37,823 nucleotides of DNA from a candidate division WWE3 bacterium (GTDB lineage Bacteria; Patescibacteriota; WWE3; JAUXAW01). A program made the translations under genes and the position numbers. The notes beneath the pieces were generated by a model. The model was not told the origin of the DNA and made no database searches. It worked only from the letters and a program-made list of their open reading frames with translations. The DNA lies in assembly GCA_030619715.1 (NCBI GenBank), contig JAUXAW010000006.1, forward strand, positions 1 through 37,823. The letters are read 5' to 3'. Shown one piece after another: positions 6,578 through 15,291 of this stretch (its first letter is position 1; the number at the start of each line of letters is the position of its first letter).

Positions 6578-8905
6578 TCACGCCAAAGGTAGAGTAAAAC
6601 TAAACGTACTTCCCTTCCCCACCTCACTCTGCACACTAATTTTACCGCGCATCCTCTCGACCAAAGCTCTACTAATATAAAGCCCCAGACCCGTTCCCCC
6701 CGCCTCGGCGGCGGTGACGAAAGAAGTTTCCAACCGACCAAATTTTTTAAAAAGCCGAGGAATGTCCTCTTTTCTTATCCCCCGCCCGGTATCGGTCACA
6801 TTGACCTGAACAAACTTGCCTTTTTGGTAGGCATCAATCGTCACCGAGCCTTTGTTTGTAAACTTGATCGCGTTGTCCAAAAGATTCATCAAAACCCGCC
6901 GCACTTTGTCCGCATCGGCTTTAACCTTTGGTATTTTCTCTCGCACGCTCAAAAACTCCAGCTTCAACTTCTTCTTTTGCGCCTGCTCCCTGAGTTCCTC
7001 CATCACCCCTCCTATCATCGGCACAAGCTCCAGCGGCTTGATCTCCAACTCCACCCTCTCCTGCTCGATTCTTGATACATCAAGCATATCATTAATCAGC
7101 GAAACCATTCGCTCCGAACCCTTCTGCGCCTTCCCCAAATATCTTTTCTGCTTTTCGTTCAACTCCCCACCTTTTTCGGAAAGCATCCAGAGATACCCCT
7201 GAATCGCCGTCATCGGGGTTCTCAGCTCGTGGGAAGTAATCGAGATAAACTCGTCCTTCATCTTGTCTAAGACTTTAAGTTCCTCATAAGCCTTCCTTAA
7301 TTCTCTAGTTCTTTTTTCTACCTCTCGTTCAAGTGTGGCACTAAAGCCTTTGATTTCGGAATAAAGTTTGGCATTCTGCATGGCAATTGAAGCTTGGTTG
7401 GCAAGCGAGATCAAAAGCTCGATATCCTGCACCGAGTAGGGATCGCCGGAAACCTTGTTCCCCAAGACAATCATCCCGATGATTTTTTCCTCAAAAAGAA
7501 GAGGAAGACAGAGGGTGGCTTCGATTCTCTTCATCGTTGATTGCAGCTTCTCCAAGTTTCTTTTTTCCTCTTCCTCAAAAGTATCCCTGATGATCAAGGA
7601 GAGCTCCTCGTAAACCACCGGCTTTGTGGTCTTTTCCAGCCAAAGAGTCAAGAAATTGTCTCTGACCAGAGCGATTCCGTTCTCTTCTCTAAACCCGATG
7701 TTCTTTTTGATTTGGTAATCTCCGTTCCCCGGTTCCCGCAGAAGGACGACGACTCGATCCAGCTTCATCGTCTCTATCAAAGTATCAACAATTAAAGAAG
7801 AGAGCTTATCTAGCTCCAAAACCTGAGTTAACCTTCTTCCCAGATCGGTTAAGACGGTCTGGGAACTATAGAAGGTGTAGTAAAAATACTGCGAGGCAAC
7901 TTTTTCAAAGAAGCGGAAAATTGGTTGGAAAAGGATAACACTGATAATTAGGATTAAGGGACCGGTGGTGTTGAAGGAAGCCGCACCGAAAAACCGATTG
8001 CTTAAAAGTGTTGCCGAAGAGGCAAAGGCGACGATGGTGATAAAAGAAAAAGCATAAACCGCCCCCCGACCCAAGGCGAAGCGGATGTCCATGAAACGGT
8101 GTCTTATAATTGCATAGAAAATAATAGCAATCATGCCAAGGAGCGAGAAGGGTCCAATCCAGATTAGGCGATAGTTGCCAAAATACGGAAGGATTAAGTT
8201 AAAAGGAAATGAGCAAGTCATTGGGGGAATCACGGATAAAAGTATGAATTGAAGCTGCGTCCGAGTAATCCCTCTCACCACCCGGTATTTGTTCACCAGA
8301 TTGGCGAGCGCCAACCCCATGAAGACTCCGAACCAAATCATCCAAATTAAATAAACTGGCCCCAGGGTGGCGTGATTTCCATTAGTGGTTAAAATAACAT
8401 CCTTGATAAAAAGTCCTCTTGTGAAAAAGGTAAAATAGGAGAACACAAAGATGGGGAGGATTATTCCAATCTTTGTTAGCAAAGCAGGAGGCTTCTCTTG
8501 CTTAGGAAATATAAAAGAAAAATATAAAAAAGCAGTTGCAGGCAGGTTCCCAACAAAATAGATTGCTTTATCCCAAAACCATGCTGAGTCTATATGTGTT
8601 GACATTCTAAACATCGCAATAACAAAAGCCCATAAGGAACCGCTGAGGGCAAAAAGGGCAAATGAAATATTTACCGGATTTTTCCGATTACGGAGATAGA
8701 CCAAAAATGGAATGGGTAAGGTTGAAAAAGAAACTAAAAGGAGAAGTATGTCTATCGGGGTAGTCCTCATCCTGGCATAATTTGTAGCATAAAGTCTTAA
8801 ATTACGCAAGGATAACTCCAGAGGAATGAAGGGATCGCGTGGGACGCAAATACGCCGATTAGGCGATGAGCGCCCCACGCGCGGGATCTGATGTGCTCTC
8901 TCCAT
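6578..8905 (-). CDS. Membrane sensor histidine kinase (multi-TM, GAF, HisKA, HATPase)
   Basis: Product of 775 residues as given. The order is a hydrophobic region with 7-9 membrane segments (~50-330, like the 7TM/MASE sensors of kinases), a GAF-like domain (~355-510), a coiled coil (~511-548), HisKA with SHELRTP (His559), and HATPase_c with DTGRGIRKEDIP and GGTGLGLYISRALVE. The first 45 residues (MERAHQIPRVGRSSPNRR...) do not look like this family. MRTTPIDILLLLV at 8770 is the better biological start, but the upstream ATG at 8905 has the stronger ribosome site (AAGGGGAG). It probably signals through the adjacent CheY-like regulator. Confidence 0.9.
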   Translation of the reverse strand: MERAHQIPRVGRSSPNRRICVPRDPFIPLELSLRNLRLYATNYARMRTTPIDILLLLVSFSTLPIPFLVYLRNRKNPVNISFALFALSGSLWAFVIAMFRMSTHIDSAWFWDKAIYFVGNLPATAFLYFSFIFPKQEKPPALLTKIGIILPIFVFSYFTFFTRGLFIKDVILTTNGNHATLGPVYLIWMIWFGVFMGLALANLVNKYRVVRGITRTQLQFILLSVIPPMTCSFPFNLILPYFGNYRLIWIGPFSLLGMIAIIFYAIIRHRFMDIRFALGRGAVYAFSFITIVAFASSATLLSNRFFGAASFNTTGPLILIISVILFQPIFRFFEKVASQYFYYTFYSSQTVLTDLGRRLTQVLELDKLSSLIVDTLIETMKLDRVVVLLREPGNGDYQIKKNIGFREENGIALVRDNFLTLWLEKTTKPVVYEELSLIIRDTFEEEEKRNLEKLQSTMKRIEATLCLPLLFEEKIIGMIVLGNKVSGDPYSVQDIELLISLANQASIAMQNAKLYSEIKGFSATLEREVEKRTRELRKAYEELKVLDKMKDEFISITSHELRTPMTAIQGYLWMLSEKGGELNEKQKRYLGKAQKGSERMVSLINDMLDVSRIEQERVELEIKPLELVPMIGGVMEELREQAQKKKLKLEFLSVREKIPKVKADADKVRRVLMNLLDNAIKFTNKGSVTIDAYQKGKFVQVNVTDTGRGIRKEDIPRLFKKFGRLETSFVTAAEAGGTGLGLYISRALVERMRGKISVQSEVGKGSTFSFTLPLA
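8836..8881. other. Nested hairpin in the methyltransferase-kinase junction
   Basis: CGCGTGGG (8836-8843) pairs with CCCACGCG (8874-8881), and inside lies CGCC-GATTA-GGCG (8853-8865). If the kinase starts at 8770 this is an intergenic structured element; if it starts at 8905 it encodes the odd N-terminal extension. No U-tract follows, so it is not a standard terminator. Confidence 0.6.
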
Positions 8906-8917
8906 CGTCTCTCCCCT

Positions 8918-9808
8918 TCACGGGACTGGGTTGTGGGTAACCCTCAAGAAGGTCGTTTGCCCCCAAAGAGGCTGAGCAAGTACCTCCACCTTGCAGCCTA
9001 AGCCGTTAAGCGCTTCCGCAATCTGATCGGATGACCAGAGCGGGAAGAGCTTCTTTAGCTCCAGACCATAGGGGATCATCCTCGTTAGGGCCTTCAGGGC
9101 CCGGATAACCTGAATTCCCGAGAGTTCCCTACGGACGAGGCCTTTGGCTAGGAACGGCATGAAGTGGACCATCAGCGAAGGTGGGCTGAACTTACCTGCT
9201 GTAAGCTGGTCGACTGTCAGGTCGCAAGCTCCAGCCTCAAAGGCCTGCTTCACAATCCTGACGATTGACTGCATCGGTAGGTAGAAAGCCCACCGAGCCA
9301 AAACCCTCGCTCGCCCTGCTTTAGCGATGGCCTCTACAGCAGACCCGGGTAAACCAACTAGCAGGTCGTGTTTAACGACAGTGCCAGCAAGTCCAAGGCG
9401 GTCCAGTTCCTTCCTTGCAGTAGTCACGGTCGCGGGGTGAGAATCCACCCCCACGTAGCCCGCTATCGTGGTGCTGGGTATGAACTGAGCCATCCAGGCC
9501 GCCCCACAGCCGAGGTCGATTACAACATCATTGGGTTCCAATGACATGAACCGAATGAGTTGATCCTCGAGCTTGAACATTCTAACGATGTCGTGGAACG
9601 ACCCACCTGGTGTCCCGGGACGTGCATGCCGCCACTCGGCCCAATTGTCCCAGAAGGCCGCGTGAGCTTCGGCTGCTTGCCCCCACACCGCTGCCTCAAC
9701 TGTTGGGTCCGTGCTCAGATCGTTCTCGAGCGCCCGACCCAATGGAAGTACTCCAGTTGTCAGTCCCTTCAGAACTTGTGCGGGTGCCAAGACCCTTACT
9801 GTTGCCAC
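8918..9808 (-). CDS. SAM-dependent (class I) methyltransferase
   Basis: Product of 296 residues from a GTG start at 9808 behind a very strong AAGGAGGAGG site. Motif I is VIDLGCGAAW (~96-105), with the acidic VGVDSH loop (~119-124) after strand 2; this is the Rossmann methyltransferase fold. The flanks (residues 1-90 and 200-296) are not familiar, so the substrate is unknown. It has its own promoter (9892-9920) and a GCCGGC-loop-GCCGGC hairpin at 9838-9855 in the leader. GC content is higher than in the kinase operon downstream, with which it may be cotranscribed (12-nt gap). Confidence 0.8.
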   Translation of the reverse strand: MATVRVLAPAQVLKGLTTGVLPLGRALENDLSTDPTVEAAVWGQAAEAHAAFWDNWAEWRHARPGTPGGSFHDIVRMFKLEDQLIRFMSLEPNDVVIDLGCGAAWMAQFIPSTTIAGYVGVDSHPATVTTARKELDRLGLAGTVVKHDLLVGLPGSAVEAIAKAGRARVLARWAFYLPMQSIVRIVKQAFEAGACDLTVDQLTAGKFSPPSLMVHFMPFLAKGLVRRELSGIQVIRALKALTRMIPYGLELKKLFPLWSSDQIAEALNGLGCKVEVLAQPLWGQTTFLRVTHNPVP

Positions 9809-9891
9809 GTCTCTCCTCCTCCTTTAATGTGTTTTGGCCGGCGGTTTTGCCGGCGTTATAGGCCTCTCTGCCTCTTTCTCTTCATAGTAAG

Positions 9892-9920
9892 TTTATAGCA
9901 TAATTTCGGCTAAAAGTCAA
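9892..9920 (-). promoter_or_regulatory. Promoter of the methyltransferase gene
   Basis: Reading leftwards: TTGACT (9915-9920), 17-nt spacer, TATAAA (9892-9897). The leader is ~75 nt. A second CAAAATTTGACTTTTCC box lies just upstream at about 9962-9978. Confidence 0.8.
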
Positions 9921-9994
9921 ACTCGCTACACCCCCAAAGATAAAAATTGCTACTTTTGGGAAAAGTCAAATTTTGGGCGGAGGGAAAAGGAGTC

Positions 9995-10039
9995 AAAAAA
10001 AGAAAAAAGGGACCGCTGGAATAGAACCAGTCAGTCCCC
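9995..10039 (-). terminator. Terminator of the CHAP-protein gene
   Basis: On the minus strand GGGGACTGACTGG and CCAGCGGTCCC form a stem with a small internal loop, followed by TTTTTTCTTTTTTT. It lies 30 nt beyond the stop at 10070. Confidence 0.9.
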
Positions 10040-10069
10040 TGTTAGTCGGTCTCCCTATACTTCATTTCC

Positions 10070-11833
10070 TCACCCCTTTCTTACCCAAGGTAAGAAGATC
10101 CTGTATAGCATCTTTGGTGTTGGGGTGGGCGGCGGTGTGACCGTTACCGTCACCGTGTTTATTGGTGTCGCCGTTCCCGTCGGTGTCAGCGTCATCGTTG
10201 GTGTTGGCGACCAACCTTCTGGTGTCGCTGTTGGGTATAGTGTTGTCGTTGGGATTGCCGTTGCCGTCCCTTCCACTGGAGTAGCGATTGGTGTATTTGT
10301 TGGTGTTGACGTTGGTTGTGGCATAAACGGTGTTACCGTTATTGGGACGGGGGTTGGTGTAGCTAGACCACCTCCGGGAGTTGAGGTTGGGGTCGGTGTG
10401 TCGTCTGGCGAAACTGTTGGTGTATCTATCGGCGGTGGGGTGTTGGTGGAGGTAGGGCTTGGTGTAGGGGTGGGGGTATTTACCGGTTCGGGAACGACAT
10501 CAAAGCACTGGGTTTGACGGTAACCGTTGGCTGGTAGATCAAGCCACACCCCGTTCTGATCCAAGACCGGAATGTGCTCGATGCACCAAGTGGCCTCCCA
10601 CTCAAACGACCTACGGGCGGTAATGCTGACGGTTTCTCCCGGACCGACGGTGATATCGTGAGACGGGACGTTCCACGGTCCGGTCTGTTGGCCATCGTCA
10701 TAAGCATACCCCTGAGGTATGATCGTGTCGATGGTAATCGACTCACCTCCGTGGTTCTTGACCGCGTAACTGAAGGTTACTTCTTGATTCACCACAGGAT
10801 ACGCGGGTGAGACTACCAGGTCCGAGGCCTGCCGTAGATCGGCTGCGCCCGGAATTGGTGTGGCCGTTGGTGGTGGGGGCAAGGTTGGTGTTGGAGTTGG
10901 ATAGAGGTATTGAGACGGACACTCCTCGTCACCTAACACCAGCGCACCTTGGGCCCCACTGCCTCCCGAAGCAAGGACACAGAAAGTCACCTCCTGCTCG
11001 ACACATCCCGATTCGGTGCAGATGGGAATGAGCGGGAATTGTCTACTGTCTCCCGGAACGCGATAGCTCACCTGTTTGAGCGTCCACCATCCGACTTCGG
11101 TGAGGTTAGGCACCCAGTTATGGACTGTGAACAGAGCGTAGGCCCATTGACCAGCGGCGAAGGAGCGGCTGCATCCATCCGTACGGAGCCTTACCTCGTT
11201 CCCGAATGGTGAGGTGAAAAGGAAGTGGAACTCTGGGCAGACCCCGGCCTCTCCGTAGTTTTGGATGTCGATACCGAGCTGGAGTTGGTCCGTAGCGCAG
11301 ATGGGAGGCGGCGGCCAGACCTCGGTTGGGAGTAACTGCATCAAAAGATGCGTTCCCGCGGTTTTGTAGATGAAGCTGACGCCGTTCCGCGTCACGTCGC
11401 CTCGTCCCTCGTTGAAGCACAGCCCGCCCCAATGCATTTCGGAGACGGTAAAGCTTTCGCCTTGAACACTTTCTACATAGGCGACATGGCCAGGGTCGTC
11501 TATCTCTCCCAACCACCCTTCGTAGACGGCGATTGCTTCTTGGCGGGGGGTTTCCCCGACGATGAACCCCTCCCGTCTGGCAACGCTATCCCACTGTTCA
11601 GCATTGCCGAAGTCAACGTTGTCCGGTATATCCTGCCTCATGTAGGAAGCATACCAAGTACATTCCCCGCAGGTATAGGGATTGCCGGGGTCTTCGAAAT
11701 GCTTCCCTCCGCAATCACACACATCGTCCCCTGCTAGCACTAGTTGATGGGAAGTCGTCAACGACCCTGAACCAACAGCTAGCAGTACCAGCAACACCAT
11801 TGTTGCCACCAATAGAACTCGTAGCTTATTCAT
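10070..11833 (-). CDS. Secreted CHAP-domain protein with Thr/Pro stalk and FLPWVRKG tail
   Basis: Product of 587 residues. A signal peptide (hydrophobic 6-21) is followed by a Cys-rich stretch, then a CHAP amidase/endopeptidase domain with YTCGECTWYAS (Cys58 likely nucleophile) and DPGHVAYVESV (His116). CHAP enzymes cut peptidoglycan peptides. Residues ~190-275 resemble an NBR1-like Ig module (W-rich GWWTLKQVSYRVP), and ~345-455 a second beta-sandwich. A Thr/Pro repeat stalk (~460-570) precedes the C-terminal LYRIFLPWVRKG. A Thr/Pro stalk followed by a YLPLV-R ending is typical of exported Chloroflexi proteins. It has a strong ribosome site (GAAAGGAG) and a terminator. Probable role: cell-wall hydrolysis, on its own or a host wall. 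Confidence 0.85.
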   Translation of the reverse strand: MNKLRVLLVATMVLLVLLAVGSGSLTTSHQLVLAGDDVCDCGGKHFEDPGNPYTCGECTWYASYMRQDIPDNVDFGNAEQWDSVARREGFIVGETPRQEAIAVYEGWLGEIDDPGHVAYVESVQGESFTVSEMHWGGLCFNEGRGDVTRNGVSFIYKTAGTHLLMQLLPTEVWPPPPICATDQLQLGIDIQNYGEAGVCPEFHFLFTSPFGNEVRLRTDGCSRSFAAGQWAYALFTVHNWVPNLTEVGWWTLKQVSYRVPGDSRQFPLIPICTESGCVEQEVTFCVLASGGSGAQGALVLGDEECPSQYLYPTPTPTLPPPPTATPIPGAADLRQASDLVVSPAYPVVNQEVTFSYAVKNHGGESITIDTIIPQGYAYDDGQQTGPWNVPSHDITVGPGETVSITARRSFEWEATWCIEHIPVLDQNGVWLDLPANGYRQTQCFDVVPEPVNTPTPTPSPTSTNTPPPIDTPTVSPDDTPTPTSTPGGGLATPTPVPITVTPFMPQPTSTPTNTPIATPVEGTATAIPTTTLYPTATPEGWSPTPTMTLTPTGTATPINTVTVTVTPPPTPTPKMLYRIFLPWVRKG

Positions 11834-11944
11834 TTGTCTTTTCTCCTTTCTATTCTCTAGATTTTTGTTTTTGCTACGACCTCGACACTTTATGGCGTGT
11901 CAACCTTGTTGTCTTGTTAAGGTGCTGCGTATTTTGACAAATTA

Positions 11945-12628
11945 CTAAAAACCCATTGGAAATGTTGGTAATTTGTCAGGAATATTTTCTGTATTTTCAA
12001 ACTCAAAGGTTCTTAAAAAGTGTTCGTAGATATCCCAAAGGAGAGGGTTTTCGTTTTTGGGTGTGAAGTGTTCCAAAGTGAAAATATAGTCTCCTTTCTT
12101 CAAAACAGCCACTATTTTTGAGGGTGCCTGCTCAGAAGGTGAATAAACAATAAAAGCATTGTGGCCGGCCAACTTGGCGTTGGGTTTGGGCGGCAACGCC
12201 TCTGCGTTCGAGCTTAGTAATTCATAAAACTTACTGGACCAACCCATCAAACCAAGATCCGTTCTCATTGTATAAATAGTGATATAACCTTCTCCGGCTA
12301 CCCCAAACGAGATTTTAGCTCTCGCCACGTATTCCGGTGCGCCTGCCTTGCTTATATTTTCTTCTTCCACACCCCAAGTTGCTGGATACTCGACCGAGAA
12401 GCCATATTCTTTATTAATGTAGAGATTCCAATTAGGATCGTCCGTCGGCTCGGTGATTGGGGTTGGTTTTGGATCCTCGGCAACAGAGGGTTCCTGCGCC
12501 TCGGAGACCGATTGGTCTATATGCAGGTATCGGTAACCAACGTAAAAAGAGAGGATACCGCCCAAGACGAGTGCAGTAAGGACGGAGAAAACGGAAAGTT
12601 TGGCCTGCTTAGTCAGTTGAATGCTCAT
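11945..12628 (-). CDS. Membrane-anchored PsbP/DUF1795-like protein
   Basis: From the ATG at 12628 (MSIQLTKQAKLS) the product is 227 residues; the track's start at 12649 is a TTG. One membrane segment (~14-34) is followed by an acidic Pro/Glu linker and then a beta-rich domain beginning YINKEYGFSVEYPATW, the opening motif of PsbP-like extracytoplasmic domains. Function is unknown; such proteins are common surface proteins in CPR bacteria. A TTGTAA-18-TATAAA promoter sits just before the start and would give a very short leader. Confidence 0.7.
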   Translation of the reverse strand: MSIQLTKQAKLSVFSVLTALVLGGILSFYVGYRYLHIDQSVSEAQEPSVAEDPKPTPITEPTDDPNWNLYINKEYGFSVEYPATWGVEEENISKAGAPEYVARAKISFGVAGEGYITIYTMRTDLGLMGWSSKFYELLSSNAEALPPKPNAKLAGHNAFIVYSPSEQAPSKIVAVLKKGDYIFTLEHFTPKNENPLLWDIYEHFLRTFEFENTENIPDKLPTFPMGF

Positions 12629-12725
12629 CTTAGCTTCTTTATACCACAATGACCCATAAAATTACAAACCTGAGAAGCAAAATTCAAACAACAATGTCTG
12701 TTACCTGAATCCTACTTTCCAGATT

Positions 12726-12995
12726 TTACCAAAATGATGACCGAACGGACCGAGTTTTGGTAAACCCCAACTCACGTCCGTAAAACTTTCCCAATTGTGT
12801 GAGAAAATTTTCCTCGACCCCAAGCCAGTTATCCTCAATATGTTCAATCAGGGATTTTAGAAAGGGGGAATCTGGTGGTATAGACACTCTGTTCAGCTCC
12901 TTCTCAATCATACTTCTTGAAGGCTCCTCTAACTTAGTTTCTTTAATCGTGTGGAATATTTTTAATTCTCTCTCTCGATCGTAAACAAACTTCAT
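12726..12995 (-). CDS. Uncharacterised 89-residue protein
   Basis: A charged helical protein (KFVYDRERELKIFHTIKETK) with an amphipathic centre and no recognised domain. The end (TKTRSVRSSFW) looks unlike the rest, so a 3' truncation or frameshift is possible. Transcription is supported by a good minus-strand promoter at 13070-13099, giving an ~65-nt leader, but no strong ribosome site is seen next to the ATG. Confidence 0.5.
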   Translation of the reverse strand: MKFVYDRERELKIFHTIKETKLEEPSRSMIEKELNRVSIPPDSPFLKSLIEHIEDNWLGVEENFLTQLGKFYGRELGFTKTRSVRSSFW

Positions 12996-13069
12996 TGGCT
13001 AATGGTGGTACGCGGTCTCTCACCTACCTTTCCTTTTAATTTGGCTTAGTGCCAGCCCCTTGTGACAAT

Positions 13070-13099
13070 GTTATACCATAATTTTCGAGGGAAAGTCAA
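13070..13099 (-). promoter_or_regulatory. Promoter reading into the 12726-12995 gene
   Basis: TTGACT (13094-13099), 18-nt spacer, TATAAC (13070-13075) on the minus strand, with the shared CAAAATTTGACTTTCCC context. Confidence 0.7.
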
Positions 13100-13194
13100 A
13101 TTTTGGATGTTTTTCATTTCATACTCATTTGGTGGCGACCGTCTGCTTTTAAGTATGAATTCTCCCTACAACCCCAACCCACAAACTAGAAATT

Positions 13195-13203
13195 TGATAT
13201 AAT
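13195..13203 (+). promoter_or_regulatory. Extended -10 promoter of the beta-propeller gene
   Basis: TGATATAAT: a perfect TATAAT (13198-13203) with an upstream TG; no good -35. It leaves a ~50-nt leader before the ATG at 13262. Confidence 0.65.
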
Positions 13204-13261
13204 ACGAGGCACGAGGAAATAGAGAGCAAAAGCAGGTAAAATAAGGGAAGGAGGTTGAGCA

Positions 13262-14314
13262 ATGAAAAAGGCTCTTTTACGACTGTTGGTGCTGGCTAGG
13301 CGCTTTTGGCGGATTTATGTCCGACCACCGGAGGAATCCAAGGTTTCCCTGGACCTTTCGGGTTTGCCAACGCTGAGCGAGAAAATCGCGGAGTGTGAAA
13401 CAAGTCCAGAGCCGAAGCAGGTGGCGGCACATCTCGAACGGCAGTTAGCCTTCGTCAGCTGTATGAAGGGACACGCTGTTCAAGCATTCGACTACTCCAA
13501 CGGCAAACTGGAGCTAGTCCGAGAATGGAGTTTTCCCGAGCAATGCGTCGAGGTCGAAGTCGTTGGTGATCTTTTGTTTGTCACCATGACCAATTTCGCC
13601 CGCGGACCGGGAGAAAAAAGTCGCCTGGCGATTGTTGACATCGATTCGGGAGAAGTGCTTTCGACGATTGACACCGGTGGCGAATGGAGCAAGGTGGCCA
13701 AACCACACCCCAACGGGTGCATGGTATTTGTCTCCAACTGGCATAGCCATGACTTGTCCGTAATGGATGTCAGCAACCCGCGCAATCCGTGTCTGCTTCA
13801 GACAGTGTCGTGTGGTGAATCACCTCGAGGAATTGATTTTACCGCCGACGGAACCTGTCTGGTGGCCGGCTTCTACTCCGCCCGAATCTACATCCTCAAA
13901 GAGAAGGGCGGACGCTGGGTGATAATGCATGAATCGCCTGAGTTTGAGCCTGAGGGTTACAGCGGCAATATGAGGGATCTTGTGATTGCTCCCGATGGCC
14001 ACCACGCCTGGGTCTCCAACTTGGGGAGGAATCTGGTCCACCGCTTCGACATCGAGCGTGGGGAAATCACCGACTCTATCTTGGTCGGACGCCATCCCAA
14101 CTCGATCCGCTTTTTGGATGGGGAAGGCAAAACGCTGCTTGTCTCGTGCCGCGAAGACGGCGTGGTCTGTTTTGTGGACACAGAGAAGCTGGAAGTAAAA
14201 GGAAAATCGGTCCTAACCGGAGTCAAGCCAATAGGTCTAGCCGTTGTCGACGACGGGTTCCTCGTCACAAACTTTGCTGATGGTGTACTAGAATACCACT
14301 CTCTAGGGGGTTGA
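13262..14314 (+). CDS. YncE-like beta-propeller (YVTN-type) protein
   Basis: Product of 350 residues with repeated ~40-residue blades: AIVDIDSGEVLSTIDTG, SVMDVSNPRNPCLLQTVSCG with PRGIDFTADGTCLVAGF, DLVIAPDGHHAWVSNLGRNL, HRFDIERGEITDSILVG and KPIGLAVVDDGFLVTNF. These are hallmarks of YVTN/lactonase-type seven-bladed propellers, which usually bind ligands or proteins. The first 20 residues are basic and hydrophobic (KKALLRLLVLARRFWRIYV), possibly an amphipathic membrane anchor rather than a cleaved signal. The ribosome site GGAAGGAGG is strong. No enzyme motif is visible. Confidence 0.8.
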   Translation: MKKALLRLLVLARRFWRIYVRPPEESKVSLDLSGLPTLSEKIAECETSPEPKQVAAHLERQLAFVSCMKGHAVQAFDYSNGKLELVREWSFPEQCVEVEVVGDLLFVTMTNFARGPGEKSRLAIVDIDSGEVLSTIDTGGEWSKVAKPHPNGCMVFVSNWHSHDLSVMDVSNPRNPCLLQTVSCGESPRGIDFTADGTCLVAGFYSARIYILKEKGGRWVIMHESPEFEPEGYSGNMRDLVIAPDGHHAWVSNLGRNLVHRFDIERGEITDSILVGRHPNSIRFLDGEGKTLLVSCREDGVVCFVDTEKLEVKGKSVLTGVKPIGLAVVDDGFLVTNFADGVLEYHSLGG

Positions 14315-14359
14315 AATTTTTCTCACAATATACTACCATCTCAAATAGGAGGTGCGAAG

Positions 14360-14515
14360 ATGGTCTCCAAAAAGCCCGCTACCAAAAAAAGAATTTACAA
14401 TCCTGTTACTAGAACCTACTACGAAGTGAGAGTTAGAAGCACGTCCGCTGGCAGGAAAGGGTCAATTCTCAAAAAATGGTCTCCCTCCTCCAAAAAATCT
14501 AGGAAGAAGAGATAG
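14360..14515 (+). CDS. 51-residue very basic protein upstream of PIN RNase
   Basis: Too short for the ORF track. AGGAGGTG precedes ATG at 14360; the product runs MVSKKPATKKRIYNPVTRTY to SSKKSRKKR and stops at 14515, 6 nt before the PIN gene. A third of it is Lys/Arg. The tight spacing and strong site argue it is real. It could be a nucleic-acid-binding protein or an antitoxin-like partner of the PIN protein; I do not recognise a family. Confidence 0.75.
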   Translation: MVSKKPATKKRIYNPVTRTYYEVRVRSTSAGRKGSILKKWSPSSKKSRKKR

Positions 14516-14521
14516 ATTCTC

Positions 14522-15163
14522 ATGCTGAAAGGGTCCTACTCGCTTTATCTCGACACCAATATTTGGATAGATTATCTCTGGTTTAAAAAAGTAGCTTTGG
14601 ACACAAAGTTCATACGAGATACAAGAAAAAGGCAGCTATCCGTCGAACTCATCACATTTCTCTCCGAGAAAAATTACAGAGTGGTAACTTCCCTCTTCCA
14701 CAACACCGAAATATCAACATGGTTCCGCGACTGGCTGCTTTTTAAACAGGCTCTTAGCAAAGGCTTTCACTTCGGCGATTTCCAAAGATATAAACGAAGT
14801 TTTAAGTTGTCTGAGAAGGAACGTGAGGAAGTTAGTTCATATTACAGTTGGATATCCGACCTTCCCTTTGTGGATTCTGTACAATTGAAAAATCTGAATG
14901 AAAAAGCCCTAGACGCTTTCTTCATACTAACTACCGATTACGGCGTTTGGTATATGGATGCTCTACACCTAATTGTGGCAATGATTGAAGGGTGCCGGTA
15001 CTTAATAACAGGAGACTTGGACTTTAAAGATAAAGCTAACCAATTCCTGAAGGATGAGGGGTTAATTCAAAATATTAAAATACTCTCAACTAAAGAATTT
15101 CTCAATATAATAGCCAAATCAAGGAGCAGAAAATCTAAAGACGTTAAGGTTGCACCTAAATGA
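14522..15163 (+). CDS. PIN-domain ribonuclease-like protein
   Basis: Product of 213 residues. LYLDTNIWIDYL (Asp11) opens the domain and DALHLIVAMIEGCRYLITGDLDF supplies the C-terminal acidic cluster, so the metal-binding Asp set of PIN nucleases is present. It is longer than VapC toxins (~130), with an inserted helical region of ~70 residues (about 60-130). The codons are AT-rich relative to the propeller gene before it, suggesting separate origin. The upstream 51-residue basic ORF is the natural candidate for a partner. The last residues run into a poly-C tract region. Confidence 0.85.
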   Translation: MLKGSYSLYLDTNIWIDYLWFKKVALDTKFIRDTRKRQLSVELITFLSEKNYRVVTSLFHNTEISTWFRDWLLFKQALSKGFHFGDFQRYKRSFKLSEKEREEVSSYYSWISDLPFVDSVQLKNLNEKALDAFFILTTDYGVWYMDALHLIVAMIEGCRYLITGDLDFKDKANQFLKDEGLIQNIKILSTKEFLNIIAKSRSRKSKDVKVAPK

Positions 15164-15262
15164 TGTTGCGTCCCCCCCCCTCCTTTCGTTTCATTGTTAC
15201 TCACCTCCATTTTCTATTTTCTACTTTTTCTACCTCTCCTTTCGAGCTTCTACGATGTCTAC

Positions 15263-15291
15263 CTTATAACAGTGTTGGGTGGAAAAGTCAA
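15263..15291 (-). promoter_or_regulatory. Orphan minus-strand promoter pointing at the PIN gene end
   Basis: TTGACT (15286-15291), 17-nt spacer, TATAAG (15263-15268), followed downstream by GGAGGTGAGTAAC-ATG near 15203 and then a run of nine G. Only a short ORF follows the ATG before it enters the antisense of the PIN gene. No gene is present to use this promoter. Confidence 0.6.

Noticed and set aside
10125-10517. 130-residue Val/Gly-rich plus-strand ORF
   Set aside because: Antisense of the Thr/Pro stalk of the CHAP protein; the repetitive composition explains the open frame.
13000-13040. GGTGGTACGCGG on the plus strand looks like a second T-box core
   Set aside because: One C of ACCGCG is missing, no terminator/antiterminator pair follows, and the downstream gene is not related to amino acids.
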